Assembly: GCA_017549505.1 (NCBI GenBank)
Contig: JAFYUS010000064.1
Coordinates: 1-64,000 of the forward strand
Origin: Bacteroidales bacterium
GTDB lineage: Bacteria > Bacteroidota > Bacteroidia > Bacteroidales > UBA932
DNA: 64,000 nucleotides
Direction: 5' to 3'
The notes beneath the pieces were generated by a model. That model saw only the letters and a program-made list of their open reading frames with translations. It was not told the DNA's origin and made no database searches. Below, in pieces: positions 23,386-33,600 of the stretch. The translations under genes were made by a program, and so were the position numbers. How positions within the stretch are numbered: the stretch's first letter is position 1; every line of letters begins with the position of its first letter.

Positions 23386-25119
23386 ATGAACAGAATCACC
23401 ATATCATTTATCGCCGCTCTGACCCTGCTGGTCTCGTCATGCGGCCCGAAGGACGGAGAATACACCTTCAGCATCCTTACCACTAACGATGTCCATGGAC
23501 ATTATTTCGACTCATTGTATGTCTCAGGCGGAACAGCGCCGTCCCTTATGTCTGTAGCCTGGTATGTGGACAGTCTACGTACTGCCGAAGGGGCAGAAAA
23601 CATAATCCTGCTGGATGACGGTGACTGCCTCCAGGGCGATAACGCTGCATATTACTACAATTATATAGACACTACTTCGAAACATCTTTTCGCCAGGATG
23701 GTAGAGTACATCGGTTACGATGCCGTCGTGGTCGGAAACCACGACATCGAGACCGGACATCCGGTTTACGACCGTCTGGTCGAAACGATGGATGTACCTT
23801 TGCTTGCCGCCAATGCCATCCGCACATCCGACGGAAAGCCGTATTTCGATGAATATGTGACACTTAAGAGACATGGACTTAGGATCACCATCATCGGATT
23901 CACGAATCCGAACATCAAGAGCTGGCTGTCGCCGCTCTTGTGGGAAGGAATGGAGTTCGAGTCATTGCTGCCTGATTTTGCGCAGAAGACAGTGGACCGT
24001 ATCAAGGCTAAGGAGAAGTCGGATGTGGTTGTTGTAGCTGTTCATGCAGGTACTGGCCAGGGAAATGGCGAGATACTTGAAAACCAGGGACTTGACCTGT
24101 TCAAGAATCTTGAAGGCGTTGACTTTGTCGTGTGTGCACATGACCATCGCCCGACGGTACGTCGCGGCGATGATATCTGCCTGCTTAACGCAGGCAGCCA
24201 TTGCAATTACCTAGGAATGGGAACTGTGACAGTCAAGGTAGAGGGTGGCAAAGTAGTAGGGAAGGACCTTTCTGTAGATCTTCTGAGTCTTGACAAGAAC
24301 AAGGTGGACCAGGAAATGCAGGCTATGTTCCGTCCTGACTATGAGGCTGTCAAGGCGTTCACCCTGAAGGAGGTAGGCCATCTGAAGACAGATCTTCGCA
24401 CTCGTGACGCGTATGCAGGAATGTCAGATTACCTGAACCTCATCCATACACTCTGCCTTGAGGCGACTGATGCTCAGATTTCCTTTGCAGCTCCTCTGAC
24501 CTTCAACGGAGAGATCAAGGCGGGTACGCTGCTTTATAATGATCTCTTTACAATCTATCCGTATGAAAATCAGCTCTTTGTGGTAAAGATGATTGGCGCC
24601 GAAATCAAGAGATACCTCGAACATTCCTACGACGGCTGGATCAATACCCTAGATGGCAATGAAGAACATCTGCTGAAGATCTACAAGAGGGCGGACCCTC
24701 GCACCGGAAGTACACGCTGGTCCTTCGGCGGTGCAACCTACAATTTCGATTCTGCAGGCGGACTGCTGTACGACGTTGATGTTACGAAACCTTTCGGAGA
24801 GCGCGTCGTCGTGAAGTCGCTCGCCTCCGGCGCAGACTTCGACGCCGCCGCCGAATACAAGGTCGCCATGACCTCATACCGCGCCAGCGGCGGAGGCGGC
24901 CTCATGAAATTGGCCGGCATCGACACCGGCCGTATTGATGAACGAGTGACCGGCTACTACCCGGAAATCCGCAACCTCCTTTACGACTACCTCCTGACCC
25001 ACAAACAAATAGACCCGTCAGTCATCGGCAACCCGTCAGTGATCGGACAATGGCGTTTCATCCCGGAAAATACAGCTCAAAACGCCCTTACCCGCGACAT
25101 GTCCCTGATTTTTCAATAA
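23386..25119 (+). CDS. 5'-nucleotidase / metallophosphatase lipoprotein (UshA-like)
   Basis: The start at 23386 gives MNRITISFIAALTLLVSSC, a lipoprotein signal, so the 14-codon upstream extension is rejected. The 577-residue protein has a calcineurin-type N domain with TTNDVHGHY, LDDGDCLQGD, VVGNHDIE, VHAGTGQ and AHDHRP, which supply two metal sites. The 5'-nucleotidase C domain follows (FAAPLTFNGEIKAGTLLYND, YPYENQLFVVKM, YRASGGGGL). It would release phosphate from nucleotides or similar esters outside the cytoplasm. Confidence 0.9.
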   Translation: MNRITISFIAALTLLVSSCGPKDGEYTFSILTTNDVHGHYFDSLYVSGGTAPSLMSVAWYVDSLRTAEGAENIILLDDGDCLQGDNAAYYYNYIDTTSKHLFARMVEYIGYDAVVVGNHDIETGHPVYDRLVETMDVPLLAANAIRTSDGKPYFDEYVTLKRHGLRITIIGFTNPNIKSWLSPLLWEGMEFESLLPDFAQKTVDRIKAKEKSDVVVVAVHAGTGQGNGEILENQGLDLFKNLEGVDFVVCAHDHRPTVRRGDDICLLNAGSHCNYLGMGTVTVKVEGGKVVGKDLSVDLLSLDKNKVDQEMQAMFRPDYEAVKAFTLKEVGHLKTDLRTRDAYAGMSDYLNLIHTLCLEATDAQISFAAPLTFNGEIKAGTLLYNDLFTIYPYENQLFVVKMIGAEIKRYLEHSYDGWINTLDGNEEHLLKIYKRADPRTGSTRWSFGGATYNFDSAGGLLYDVDVTKPFGERVVVKSLASGADFDAAAEYKVAMTSYRASGGGGLMKLAGIDTGRIDERVTGYYPEIRNLLYDYLLTHKQIDPSVIGNPSVIGQWRFIPENTAQNALTRDMSLIFQ

Positions 25120-25157
25120 TCCCGTATTCTCTAACTAATTGATAAGTAAGTGTTTAT

Positions 25158-25195
25158 AGAAAGTGCGTGCTCCCCATTGGCAGCACGCACTTTCT
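25158..25195. terminator. Hairpin between convergent genes
   Basis: Perfect 14-bp stem AGAAAGTGCGTGCT / AGCACGCACTTTCT with loop CCCCATTGGC, between the 5'-nucleotidase (+) and ROK (-) stops. Probably a bidirectional terminator. Confidence 0.7.
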
Positions 25196-25237
25196 GTAAG
25201 TAATTGAATTATAGTGATTTGTGTTTTGCGCTGAAAA

Positions 25238-26440
25238 TCAGAGCAGCCCGAGCAGCTTGCTGCGGGAGAGCATGCAGGAGCCGATCGTGCCGGCTTTGTC
25301 TCCCAACTTGGAGAATTTGATGGTTGTGTCGCTGTTGATGATGTTGAGCGAGTGCTTCTGGATGGAGCTGCGGACAGGAAGCAGGAGGAACTCCTTGGTT
25401 TTGGCAACGCTTCCTCCCAGTACGATGAGTTCAGGGTTGAAGATGTTGATCAGTCCGGCTATGGCCATTCCTAGGGTCGTACCTATCTCCTCGATGGTTT
25501 CGATGGCAAGCACATCCTCTTCCTGGACGGCGTCGATGATCTCCTCGAGGTGGATTTCTTCTCCCTTATTGTATTTTTCGGAAAGAATCGAATTCCTTCC
25601 GGCCTTGAGCTTCTCCATGAAGATCCTGTAGATGGCCAGTCCTGAAGCGCCTGTCTCGAGACATCCTGTCTTGCCGCAATGGCAGACCTGGTTGTTGTTC
25701 AGGAAGGTGAAGTGTCCGACCTCTCCTGAAAATCCTGACTTTCCGTATGAAAGCTTGCCGTCAAGGATCATTCCCATACCAAGACCCCAGCTGATGTTGA
25801 TGAAAAGCATGTTCTTTTCATCATTCGCTATGCCGCAGATGTACTCTCCGTATGTCATGGCACGGGAGTCATTGTCGATGAAAGCCGGCTTTCCCATCTC
25901 GTCCGAAAGGACAGATGCTATCGGCTTGTCCTCTCCGAGGAAGTATGTGAAGCAGTATCCTGTCTCATTGTTCACGCGTCCTGTGAGATTGAATCCGTAT
26001 GCAAGTACCATTTCCGGATCTATGCCGCCTTCCTTCAGAAGTGTCTTCAGATTGCGACATAATTCCCGGAACGATTCCTCGGAATTCTGCACGATGAAAT
26101 CTACTTCTTCATGGAAATCTATCAAGGTCCCTTTGAAGTCTGTGACTGCGTAGTTGAAGTATTTTCGTCTGATATCTACTCCTACGAAATATCCTGCGGA
26201 AGGGTTGAGACCGTAGACGCTGGGGCGGCGTCCTCCGTTGGTGTCGATCTTGCCGACCTCCCTGAGGAATCCGTCCTCAATCAGTTCCCCGACCAACTTC
26301 GTGATGGTCGGGATACTGGTATTGAGTTCCTTGCTCAGGTCTGCAAGACTGAAGTCTCCTTCGTTTATGCAGAGCTTGAGAATCTGCTTTTTCAAGACGG
26401 AATTCTTGCCGTCTATTCTGCCTAGGAATGAGTTTGACAT
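25238..26440 (-). CDS. ROK-family transcriptional regulator
   Basis: The 400-residue protein has an N-terminal winged helix (LKLCINEGDFSLADLSKELN, TITKLVGELIEDG) and a ROK sugar-kinase-like domain. The zinc site is CHCGKTGCLETGASG, and the second glycine-rich motif is INISWGLGMGMILDG with GFSGEVGHF. ROK repressors of the NagC/XylR type bind sugars or sugar phosphates and control uptake genes. It lies 19 bases downstream of an MFS sugar porter on the same strand, its likely target. Its ligand could be an amino sugar given the neighbourhood, which is inference. Confidence 0.9.
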   Translation of the reverse strand: MSNSFLGRIDGKNSVLKKQILKLCINEGDFSLADLSKELNTSIPTITKLVGELIEDGFLREVGKIDTNGGRRPSVYGLNPSAGYFVGVDIRRKYFNYAVTDFKGTLIDFHEEVDFIVQNSEESFRELCRNLKTLLKEGGIDPEMVLAYGFNLTGRVNNETGYCFTYFLGEDKPIASVLSDEMGKPAFIDNDSRAMTYGEYICGIANDEKNMLFINISWGLGMGMILDGKLSYGKSGFSGEVGHFTFLNNNQVCHCGKTGCLETGASGLAIYRIFMEKLKAGRNSILSEKYNKGEEIHLEEIIDAVQEEDVLAIETIEEIGTTLGMAIAGLINIFNPELIVLGGSVAKTKEFLLLPVRSSIQKHSLNIINSDTTIKFSKLGDKAGTIGSCMLSRSKLLGLL

Positions 26441-26459
26441 AGTTCAGTTGAGTTTAAGT

Positions 26460-27851
26460 TTATTTCTTTCTGTTTGTCCAGTATGCTTCGATCTCCTCAA
26501 GGGTCTTTCCGGTAGTTTCAGGAACGACCTTCCACATGATGAGCATGTAAGGTACGCAGCATGCGGCGAAGATGAAGAATGTACCTGCCTGGCTCCAGCC
26601 GAGAAGTACCGGTGTCAGCTGTCCGATCAGGTATGTGCCGATCCAGAGCGCGAATCCGGCGATTGACATCGCGCGTCCGCGCACGCTGTTCGGATACATC
26701 TCCGAAAGAAGCACGAACACGATGGCTGAAATCGAGATGGCGCAGCAGAATACATAAGCAAGGAAGAATGTAAGCATGAAGGCGTTGCCGAGTCCGAGAG
26801 CCGGTCCCCATGCGAAGTAGGTTCCGATCGCGAGGAGGCAGATGATCATGCCGCTTACTCCCCAGTAGATGAGCTGCTTACGACCCACTCTGTCGATGAT
26901 GAATACTGCAAGTACGGTAGTCACCATATTCACGACTCCTACAAGTACGGTAGAGAACATCGGATTGTCGAATCCTGCATCTGAGAAGATCTTAGGACCA
27001 TAGTAAAGCACTGCATTGACTCCCATGAACTGTCCGAGGATGGCGATGGCGCTTCCTGCGATCACAGCTACGAGGATGCCTGGCTTGAGAAGGTCTGACC
27101 ATTTTCCCTTGTTCTCTCCCTCGAGAGACTTGCAAGTTACGTCTATCTCCTCCTGAACTTCTGCCTGGGAAGCGTAGATCTTGTTGAGAACGCGAGATGC
27201 CTTGTCAATCTTACCGTTTACTATCAACCACTTAGGGCTCTCAGGGATGAAGAAGATGATAATGAAGAAGAGCAGTGCAGGAAGAGTTTCGCTTCCGAGC
27301 ATTCCTCTCCACATCTCGCAGTTCCACATGTTTGTCCAGAGGTTGCCTGCAACAGAAAGGCTTCCGTTCGCGTCGATCACCCAGTTCATCAGATATGCCA
27401 GGAGGAATCCGATGGTCACGGCAAGCTGATACAGCGATACGAGTGTTCCGCGGATCTTTGCCGGCGATACCTCTGATATATATATAGGTGAAACGATCGA
27501 TACGATACCGATGCCGACGCCGCCGATGATACGGAACGCAACCAGTCCGTCGAAACTTCCGCAGACAGCACATCCGATGGCAGAGATGCTGAAGAGCGCT
27601 GCCGAGATGAGCATCGTCAGCTTACGTCCCAGATAGTCGCTGAGCGAACCTGCAACGAGCACACCGCAGATCGATCCGATAAGCGCACATCCCACATACC
27701 AGCCTTCCATCATGTCAGTAAGTGCGAACTGGTTCTTCACGATGGAAGTAGTTCCCGAAATGACCGCAGTGTCATAACCGAACAGAATACCTCCGATGGC
27801 AGCTACCACCGCCATAAATATCACGTACCCTAATGTGTTCTTTTGTTTCAT
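26460..27851 (-). CDS. MFS sugar porter (proton-sugar symporter type)
   Basis: I chose the start at 27851 (MKQKNTLGYVIF); an upstream ATG would add eight residues. The 463-residue protein has about 12 membrane helices and the sugar-porter signatures GGILFGYDTAVISGT, DYLGRKLTM, RIIGGVGIGIVSIVSPIYISE, PESPKWLIVNGK and PETTGKTLEEIE. It takes up a monosaccharide across the inner membrane, most like the XylE/GalP group. It is followed by the ROK regulator and preceded by the DUF4434-like gene, separated by two dispersed repeats. Confidence 0.9.
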   Translation of the reverse strand: MKQKNTLGYVIFMAVVAAIGGILFGYDTAVISGTTSIVKNQFALTDMMEGWYVGCALIGSICGVLVAGSLSDYLGRKLTMLISAALFSISAIGCAVCGSFDGLVAFRIIGGVGIGIVSIVSPIYISEVSPAKIRGTLVSLYQLAVTIGFLLAYLMNWVIDANGSLSVAGNLWTNMWNCEMWRGMLGSETLPALLFFIIIFFIPESPKWLIVNGKIDKASRVLNKIYASQAEVQEEIDVTCKSLEGENKGKWSDLLKPGILVAVIAGSAIAILGQFMGVNAVLYYGPKIFSDAGFDNPMFSTVLVGVVNMVTTVLAVFIIDRVGRKQLIYWGVSGMIICLLAIGTYFAWGPALGLGNAFMLTFFLAYVFCCAISISAIVFVLLSEMYPNSVRGRAMSIAGFALWIGTYLIGQLTPVLLGWSQAGTFFIFAACCVPYMLIMWKVVPETTGKTLEEIEAYWTNRKK

Positions 27852-27865
27852 AATTACAGTTTTTG

Positions 27866-27901
27866 AGATTGCCACGTCGCTTCGCTCCTCGCAATGACGT
27901 G
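27866..27901. repeat. CGTCATTGCGAGG dispersed palindrome, copy in reverse orientation
   Basis: Reads GATTGCCACGTCGCTTCG... on the + strand. In reverse it is CGTCATTGCGAGGA, inner GC-GAA-GC, then GACGTGGCAATC. It is inverted relative to the copy at 27954-27992. Confidence 0.8.
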
Positions 27902-27953
27902 TAAGTTGTAGGTCGCAATGACATGCAGTTTGTTGTCTTTAGTTTCGTGTCTC

Positions 27954-27992
27954 CACGTCATTGCGAGGTTTCGCAGAAACCGTGGCAATCTG
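27954..27992. repeat. CGTCATTGCGAGG dispersed palindrome, forward copy
   Basis: CGTCATTGCGAGG, inner hairpin TTTC-GCAG-GAAA, then CCGTGGCAATCTG, ending two bases before the stop of the DUF4434-like gene. A fragment of the same motif (GTCGCAATGACAT) lies between the two copies. Confidence 0.8.
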
Positions 27993-27994
27993 TA

Positions 27995-29077
27995 TTATTT
28001 AATATTGAAATACTCCTTATACCTATTATATAGATTACCGGCAGCGCCGTACACCGACTGCGGACTGAGGAAGTGCGGGAACTCGAAGGTGATCGCCTTG
28101 TCATATCCACATCTCTTTGCAGCCTCCAGCTTCAGACGGAGTTTGTCGAACTTGATAGGGAGGAACTTGATAGGCATGTCGCGGTCGAATGTCTCTGCGT
28201 TGGTCCAGCACTGCATGCCGTACTTGTCCGCCATCTTCTTGTTGACGCTGAAGAAAGCATCCAGCTCGTCATAGTCGATGTGACCATCCTGGAATGCGAC
28301 TGCGTCGACAACATCATGGATACCTGAGAATATCTGACTCCATTCCCTTTCATGCGCCTCAATGGATACGGCGTCTTCCTTCGTCAGCGCCGCGCCTGCC
28401 GCACTCACCGCCTTCTTGCCGTCGATCCACGGCGAGATGAATACCGGCATTCCGCCCGACACCTCCTTGCACTGTGCGCCCATCGCATGGAATGCGTCGA
28501 CGGCTCCGATGGTGTCACGGCTGATCTCCGTACTGAGGTACCAGCCTCCGAAGCTGTCATACTTCTCTCCGTACATCTTCCACACTTCGTCGATGACGAA
28601 CTTGTTGTCCTCGATCTCGTGGCTCATGTCCTTTGTGTCCCAGTATACTCCCGAATCATAAAGACCGAGGTAGAACTTCATTCCATGTTTCTGCGCAAGG
28701 CGGCAGAACATGTCGATCAGGTCGACCGAAGGCATGTAGCATCCCTTCTTCAGGAGGTACGGCGACGGATAAGTGATGAACTTTCTATATCCGCAACGGA
28801 TGTCGATCACTGTGTCGATTCCGATGGCCTTCATATATGCGAAGTCCTGGTCCCATTCCTTTTCGCCCCAGTTCTGGTGCGGGATGTCGTGCGATATCTC
28901 GTCGAGGAAGGTTCCGGTAATGCGGAGTCCGTTGTCATGAGGAACGATGAGCCCTCCTTCGGAGAGGCTCGAAGTCGATCCTGTGTTTGCGGTGCATGAT
29001 GATAAGAGCGATGGCGCTACCAGAGCTGAAGCTCCGCCTATTGCCATGGTCTTGAGAAAATCTCTGCGGTCTGCCAT
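27995..29077 (-). CDS. DUF4434-like exported protein with a Tat-type signal
   Basis: The N-terminus MADRRDFLKTMAIGGASALV has the twin-arginine motif, followed by a lipobox-like SLLSSC. The 360-residue protein looks like a TIM-barrel glycosidase relative: ITGTFLDEISHDIPHQNW, WDQDFAYMKAIGIDTVIDIR, GWYLSTEI, ISPWIDG and FQDG are spaced as in DUF4434 proteins. The acidic residues in the strand ends (for example E in YLSTEI and D in FQDGHID) could be catalytic, but this is not established. It is upstream of the sugar porter and divergent from the SusCD operon. Confidence 0.75.
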   Translation of the reverse strand: MADRRDFLKTMAIGGASALVAPSLLSSCTANTGSTSSLSEGGLIVPHDNGLRITGTFLDEISHDIPHQNWGEKEWDQDFAYMKAIGIDTVIDIRCGYRKFITYPSPYLLKKGCYMPSVDLIDMFCRLAQKHGMKFYLGLYDSGVYWDTKDMSHEIEDNKFVIDEVWKMYGEKYDSFGGWYLSTEISRDTIGAVDAFHAMGAQCKEVSGGMPVFISPWIDGKKAVSAAGAALTKEDAVSIEAHEREWSQIFSGIHDVVDAVAFQDGHIDYDELDAFFSVNKKMADKYGMQCWTNAETFDRDMPIKFLPIKFDKLRLKLEAAKRCGYDKAITFEFPHFLSPQSVYGAAGNLYNRYKEYFNIK

Positions 29078-29114
29078 AATATGTGGTTATTAATTATTTT
29101 TAAGAAAAATCAGA

Positions 29115-29122
29115 CAAATATA
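29115..29122 (-). promoter_or_regulatory. -7 promoter element for the DUF4434-MFS-ROK group
   Basis: TATATTTG on the minus strand, 37 bases before the ATG at 29077. All three genes follow on the same strand. Confidence 0.62.
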
Positions 29123-29282
29123 CTGAAATTTCTATGAATCTTGGTCGTTATCGCTTTAATTTAGTCTCGTTGCTGCGACTTTAAGGATTATTTCTGGTAA
29201 ACGTTGTTTAAAAATATGGGGTATGTTTTTAAAATTATTTAATAAAAACGTGAAAACACGTTGTTATTTTTTAAATATTTAA

Positions 29283-29290
29283 TAATTTTG
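29283..29290 (+). promoter_or_regulatory. Promoter of the SusCD operon
   Basis: TAATTTTG fits TAnnTTTG, with a TTG at 29261-29263 and a 19-base spacer, a good Bacteroidota -33/-7 pair. It ends 30 bases before the ATG at 29321. Confidence 0.7.
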
Positions 29291-29320
29291 CGTGAATATT
29301 ATAATCCAAATTGTATAGTA

Positions 29321-30640
29321 ATGAGACTTATACTGACCGCAATTATTGCATCACTTGCCTTAATCTCTTGTAAATCAGAGGTTAAGGAGGTTAACCATAA
29401 CTACATGTGGTTTGACTGCGAAGCCAATTATGCGACCCTTTCCCATCCTGATTCGATCCAGTTCTATCTTGCTAAGTGCAAGGACCTCGGATTCGGCAAT
29501 GTGGTTGTCGACGTGAAGTCGATCATGGGCGAGGTTCTTTATGACAGCGAGATCGCTCCATACATGGGCGACTGGGAAGGAGTCGAGAGACCGCGTGACT
29601 ACGACATGCTCGGCTATTTCATCGAGTACGGTCACGAGATGGGCCTCAAGGTCTTCGGCTCTCTCAACGTATTCGCCGGCGGACATAACTATTTTGACCG
29701 TGGCATCGTGTACATGGACAAGGCCGCATGGCAGTCCATCTGCTACCACAACGGCAAGCTCACTCCGATCTCAGAGATCAAGTCGAACTACAACTGCATG
29801 ATGAACCCTTCAAACCCTGAGGTTCAGGATTATCAGATCGAGGTACTCAAGGAGTTTGCACGCAAATATCCTGAAGTAGACGGACTTATCTTCGATAGAG
29901 TCCGTTATGACGGCATCACTGCCGACTTCAGCGAACTCTCGAAGAAGCAGTTCGAGGAGTACGCAGGCGTGACAGTAGAGAACTACCCTGAGGACATCCT
30001 CAGCTGGTATGACGAAAACAGCAACCTCCGTGACAACTGGGTTCCGGGCAAGTACGGAAAGAAGTGGGTCGAGTGGCGTGCTACCGTGATCCATGATTTC
30101 GTAGAGCGGGCTCACGCCGCTCTCAAGGAGATCAACCCGGACCTCATCATCGGCGACTATACAGGTGCATGGTACCCTACATACTGGCAGCTCGGAGTGA
30201 ACTGGGCAAGCAAGGATTATGATCCTTTCCAGGTACCTGAATATAAGGCCTGGGCTACAGAAGACTACCACAAGACCGGTTATGCAGAGATGCTTGACAT
30301 CTATATGACAGGTCTTTACTATACCCTGATCACAAAGGATGACGTTGACAAGGCCACAGGCGTCACCGGCCAGCGAAGCGAGGCCGGCATGGACAACAGC
30401 CTCACATACTGCTACAGCGTCGAAGGCGGTGCAGAGATCGCAAAGGAGATCACCAAGGGAGTTGTCCCTGTGATCGGTTCGATCTATGTCGAGCAGTACC
30501 TCGGAGACTTCACTCCGTTCGGACCTGCTGTTACTCAGGCTCTTAAGAGTACTGACGGCGTCATGATCTTCGATATCGTCCACCTCAACAAGCACAAGCT
30601 CTGGGACGTTCTGGAGCAGGCGATGAAAGATGCGGAATAA
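29321..30640 (+). CDS. GHL10-family glycosyl hydrolase-like lipoprotein
   Basis: The start at 29321 gives the lipoprotein signal MRLILTAIIASLALISC; the 20-codon upstream extension overlaps the promoter and is rejected. The 439-residue protein has the GHL10 (DUF187-type) barrel: MWFDCEANYATL, GFGNVVVDVKSIMGEVLYDS, GLKVFGSLNVFAGG, MNPSNPEVQDYQIEVL, and VDGLIFDRVRYDG, the usual active-site strand. Its paralogue is at 38469-39920. A characterised relative, E. coli DigH, acts on peptidoglycan glycan strands, so an amino-sugar substrate is plausible. It is first in the operon, 21 bases before susC. Confidence 0.82.
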   Translation: MRLILTAIIASLALISCKSEVKEVNHNYMWFDCEANYATLSHPDSIQFYLAKCKDLGFGNVVVDVKSIMGEVLYDSEIAPYMGDWEGVERPRDYDMLGYFIEYGHEMGLKVFGSLNVFAGGHNYFDRGIVYMDKAAWQSICYHNGKLTPISEIKSNYNCMMNPSNPEVQDYQIEVLKEFARKYPEVDGLIFDRVRYDGITADFSELSKKQFEEYAGVTVENYPEDILSWYDENSNLRDNWVPGKYGKKWVEWRATVIHDFVERAHAALKEINPDLIIGDYTGAWYPTYWQLGVNWASKDYDPFQVPEYKAWATEDYHKTGYAEMLDIYMTGLYYTLITKDDVDKATGVTGQRSEAGMDNSLTYCYSVEGGAEIAKEITKGVVPVIGSIYVEQYLGDFTPFGPAVTQALKSTDGVMIFDIVHLNKHKLWDVLEQAMKDAE

Positions 30641-30661
30641 TTAACAACTAACATTCAATAC

Positions 30662-33600
30662 ATGAAAGCGATTTATAGAAATCTGCTCGTCGCGTTCATT
30701 TTCCTCATGGGGGGGGCTTCTGCTTATGCACAGCCTTCCGTAAGAGGTAAGGTGACCGACATCGACGGCCTCCCGCTTCCGGGAGTAGCCGTCATGGTCA
30801 GCGGTACTTCCAACGGTACCATGACAGATGAGGCCGGAAACTACAGTCTTTCCGGATTGAAGAAAGGTGATGTGATCCTTTTCACAAGCCTCGGTATGGG
30901 CGACCAGACCTTCGAGTGTACAGGCAGCCTTTCAAAACTTGACGTCACGATGACCGAGGACGCAACCTTCCTCGAAGAGACTATCGTGGTCGGTTACGGT
31001 ACCCAGAAGAAGTCATCCCTCACAAGTGCAGTCTCTGCAATGAAGGGAGATGAGCTCCTCAAGGCTCCTTCGACTAACGTGTCTCAGCTTCTTGCTGGTA
31101 GACTTACCGGTGTGTCTTCCGTACAGGAATCCGGTGAGCCAGGCCTCGACCAGGCTTCTATCCGCATCCGCGGTTCGCAGGGTGCTGTCAAGTATGTAGT
31201 GGATGGATTCCCTGTTGACAATATCAACGATATCGACCCGTTCGATATCGAGAGCATTTCAGTGCTCAAGGACGGTGCGTCAGCAGCGGTATATGGTCTT
31301 CAGGCTTCCAACGGTATCATCATCGTTACAACAAAGAAGGGTACCCAGGGAAAACCTAAGATCACATATAATGCTACATTCGGAGCATCCATGAACGCCA
31401 ACTTCCCTGAGTTCATGGACGGTCCGCAGTTCGCATATTACTACAATGTTGCCCAGATGATGGACCAGCTCTCTTCAGGTGCCATCGCCAATGAGTCGGA
31501 GTATGTGCCTTACTTTACCAAGGATCAGGTGGAGCTCATGCTCAACGACGATCCGACTGACGGATGGGATAATGTAAACTATATCGACAAGGTCTTCGGA
31601 ACAGGTTTTACCCAGAAGCATAATGTAACTGTCCAGGGTGGTACAGATACTTCCAAGTACTTCGCATCTTTCGGTTATCTCGGACAGAAGGGTAATATCG
31701 ACAACTACAATTACGACAGATATAACATCCGTGCAAACATAGAGTCTCAGCTTGCAAAGAACTTCAAGTTCACAATGGGACTTTCAGGAGTGTTCTCAAA
31801 CCGTAATACCCCTGGTTTCGGTACCGGTGGATCCGATATGGGTTCGGAGACAGGATGGCTCTCCATCGCCAACCAGACAATCCAGATGCATCCGTATCTT
31901 CCTGAAAAGTACAACGGATTCTGGACTGCTTCACAGAAGAAGAATACAGGTCTTCCTCAGAGCCCGCTTGCAGCTATCTACGAGTCCGGCTACAAGAAGA
32001 CCCGCGGAATGGATGTGTCGGCAAACATGTCCCTCTCATATGATGTTCCATGGGTGAAGGGACTCCAGTTCAAGGTTTCAGGTGCATTCGACTACGGTGC
32101 ATCAATGAACAAGAACCTCAATACTCCGTTCGACCTTATGATGTACTCGGCCGGAAGCTGGTCTCAGGTAGCAGACCCGAGAGGTAAGGGTGATGGAGTG
32201 AATCTCGGTGAGGGAACCTCTTATTACCAGTATCTTACCGGTCAGGCAGGTGTTTCATATTCAAATACTTTCGGCAAGCATTTCGTTGAAGGCCTCGCTC
32301 TCATGGAGATCAGTGACAGCCAGTCGAATGCCCATTCTGCATATGCGAAGCTGATACCGTTTGCTGCTCTTCCTGAACTTGGATACGGACAGCCAGCAGA
32401 CAGCCCGATAGGTGGATGGAGCAGTGCATCCCGTTCTGCAGGATATGTGTTCCGTGCACGATACAACTGGGATGAGAGATATCTCGCTGAATTCACAGGC
32501 CGTTACGACGGTTCATACAAGTTTGCCGGTATGCGTACGACTCGTTGGGGATTCTTCCCTTCAGCTGCAGTTGCATGGAATCTCGCCAAGGAACCTTGGA
32601 TGCAGGGTTTTGCAAATCTTGACGACTTGAAGATCAGAGGATCAGTAGCTCTTCTTGGTAATGACTCGATCGGAGCATTCGAGTTCCTCAATACATACAG
32701 CAAGTACTACCAGCAGATCATCTACGGCGATTATAACAAAGGAAACATCGTGACTCCGGGTTATGCTGACTCAGGTCTTGCAAACCCTGACCTTACTTGG
32801 GAAAAGTCTCTTTCATACAATGTCGGTGTCGACATGAAGATGTGGGGAGACAAGCTCGCTGTAGAGGCTGATGCATTCTACCGTTACAACTTCGACCTCC
32901 TTACATACATGGGATCCGACTATCCGCCTTCAATGGGAGGTTACTTTATGTCTGCGACAAACCATAATGCCTATGATACAAAAGGTATCGATGTGATGGT
33001 GTCTCACAGAAACCATTTCATGGCAGCCGGCAAGCCTTTCCAGTATGGTGTAAGCGGAACAGTCACATATGCACGCAGCCGTTGGATCATCTATGGTGAC
33101 CAGCCTAATATCCCTGAGAACCAGAAGGTTGTCGGCAAGCCTCTCGGTGCTGTCATGGCATGGACTGCGGACGGTCTCTATCGTTCGGAGGAGGAAATCG
33201 ACAATTCTGCATGGTACGGTACTCGTCCGAATGTGGGTGACATCAGGTACGTCGACCTCAACGGTGACGGCAAGATCGACGGTGACGACAAGGGATTCAT
33301 CGGACGTACCAACCGTCCTGAACTTACCTTCGGTCTCAACCTCGACTTCGCATGGAACGGCCTCGACTTCAACGCACAGTTTACAGGTGGTGCACTCTTC
33401 GACGTATCCCTCACAGGTACATACTACAACGGATACGACGACAATACCATCTGGACACAGACTTTCAAGGAGAACGCCAACTCTCCTCTCTTCCTTGTAG
33501 AGAATGCATACAGCATCTACAACCCTGAAGGAACATTCCCACGTATCACTCTCGGAACTCCGGGACACGGTGGCGACAACGGTCTTGCATCTACATTCTG

